Below, piece after piece: positions 6,684 through 6,900 of a DNA stretch of 6,900 bases (positions are counted from its first letter, which is position 1; each line of letters starts with the position of its first letter). This DNA comes from Acidobacteria bacterium UBA6911 (lineage in GTDB: Bacteria > Acidobacteriota > UBA6911). The stretch spans positions 14,732 through 21,631 of the forward strand of contig DKBB01000286.1 in assembly GCA_002451015.1 (NCBI GenBank), read 5' to 3'. The notes under the pieces were generated by a model. That model searched no databases, was not told the origin of the DNA, and saw only the letters and a list, made by a program, of their open reading frames with translations. The translations under genes and the position numbers were made by a program.

Positions 6684-6900
6684 TCTATATCCTCGGTTAC
6701 GAAGCAATCCCGGTTCACCCCGGTTTATGGCGCCGACGGGAAAAAGCGCCCCCTGGTTTTAGAATCCCGCCTCACACTAATAGATGCCGTGAAGAAGCCG
6801 ATAACGATCTGATTTTACAACATGATAAGCCAAAGAAAGGGGGAATTCAGCACAGCCCTTCATTATCAGCGGCTTTTTATGGCCGACCGATCGGGATATG
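6684..6900 (-). promoter_or_regulatory. Upstream region of the GH3 gene
   Basis: Beyond the ribosome binding site, CGGTT occurs three times (6694-6698, 6711-6715, 6721-6725), and GGCGC/GCGCC (6729-6733, 6746-6750) could form a 5-bp stem. A TAAAAT at 6812-6817 on the minus strand resembles a -10 box, but no good -35 lies at normal spacing. GATAAT also occurs further upstream without a partner. A promoter must lie here or beyond the window edge, but I cannot place it. No other gene is seen up to 6900. Confidence 0.3.
6690..6694 (-). promoter_or_regulatory. Ribosome binding site favouring GH3 start at 6683
   Basis: GAGGA on the minus strand lies 6 bases before ATG 6683. The alternatives are TTG 6707, which has no site, and ATG 6644, with only GTGAG about nine bases upstream. 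This start puts 13 residues ahead of the signal-peptide-like MNRRILF sequence. Confidence 0.55.

Noticed and set aside
6853..6878. AGCC...GGCTTTTTAT as a plus-strand terminator entering the window end
   Set aside because: Only four base pairs with a 13-base loop; too weak despite the T-run.

Overview
The window holds four protein-coding genes and no RNA genes, insertion sequences or CRISPR. Three genes are on the minus strand and encode exported proteins: an AMIN-domain protein, a small lipocalin-like protein and a glycoside hydrolase family 3 (GH3) beta-glucosidase. The fourth, a cytoplasmic tandem universal stress protein (Usp), is on the plus strand. Base composition looks moderate, near half GC. 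Ribosome binding sites of the AAAGGA/GGAGA type, cleaved export signals, an AMIN protein and a good -24/-12 (sigma-54) promoter match all fit a Gram-negative bacterium. A deltaproteobacterium or relative (Desulfobacterota and similar) is my best guess, but nothing here fixes the taxonomy.

Layout. 1-194: no supported gene. 195-1892 (minus): AMIN-domain protein with a long disordered linker and a C-terminal DUF1571/LolA-like domain, preceded by a candidate sigma-54 promoter. 1893-2505: a 600-base divergent gap with hairpins, a short tandem repeat and a possible sigma-70 promoter, but no convincing gene. 2506-3402 (plus): tandem Usp protein. 3403-3723: a convergent gap with a perfect 8-bp inverted repeat and what may be the remains of a decayed plus-strand gene. 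3724-4236 (minus): small exported lipocalin-like protein. 4359-6683 (minus): exported GH3 beta-glucosidase. 6684-6900: its leader and upstream region, with CGGTT repeats.

The GH3 enzyme and the lipocalin-like protein lie in the same direction with 122 bases between them and could be co-transcribed. The enzyme probably releases glucose or a related sugar from beta-linked glycosides in the periplasm. The AMIN protein and the Usp gene are divergently transcribed from the large gap and look functionally unrelated. This is mostly ordinary chromosome. The points worth a second look are the AMIN plus LolA-like architecture with its sigma-54-type promoter, the loss of nucleotide-binding residues in the second Usp domain, and the possible gene relic after the Usp gene.
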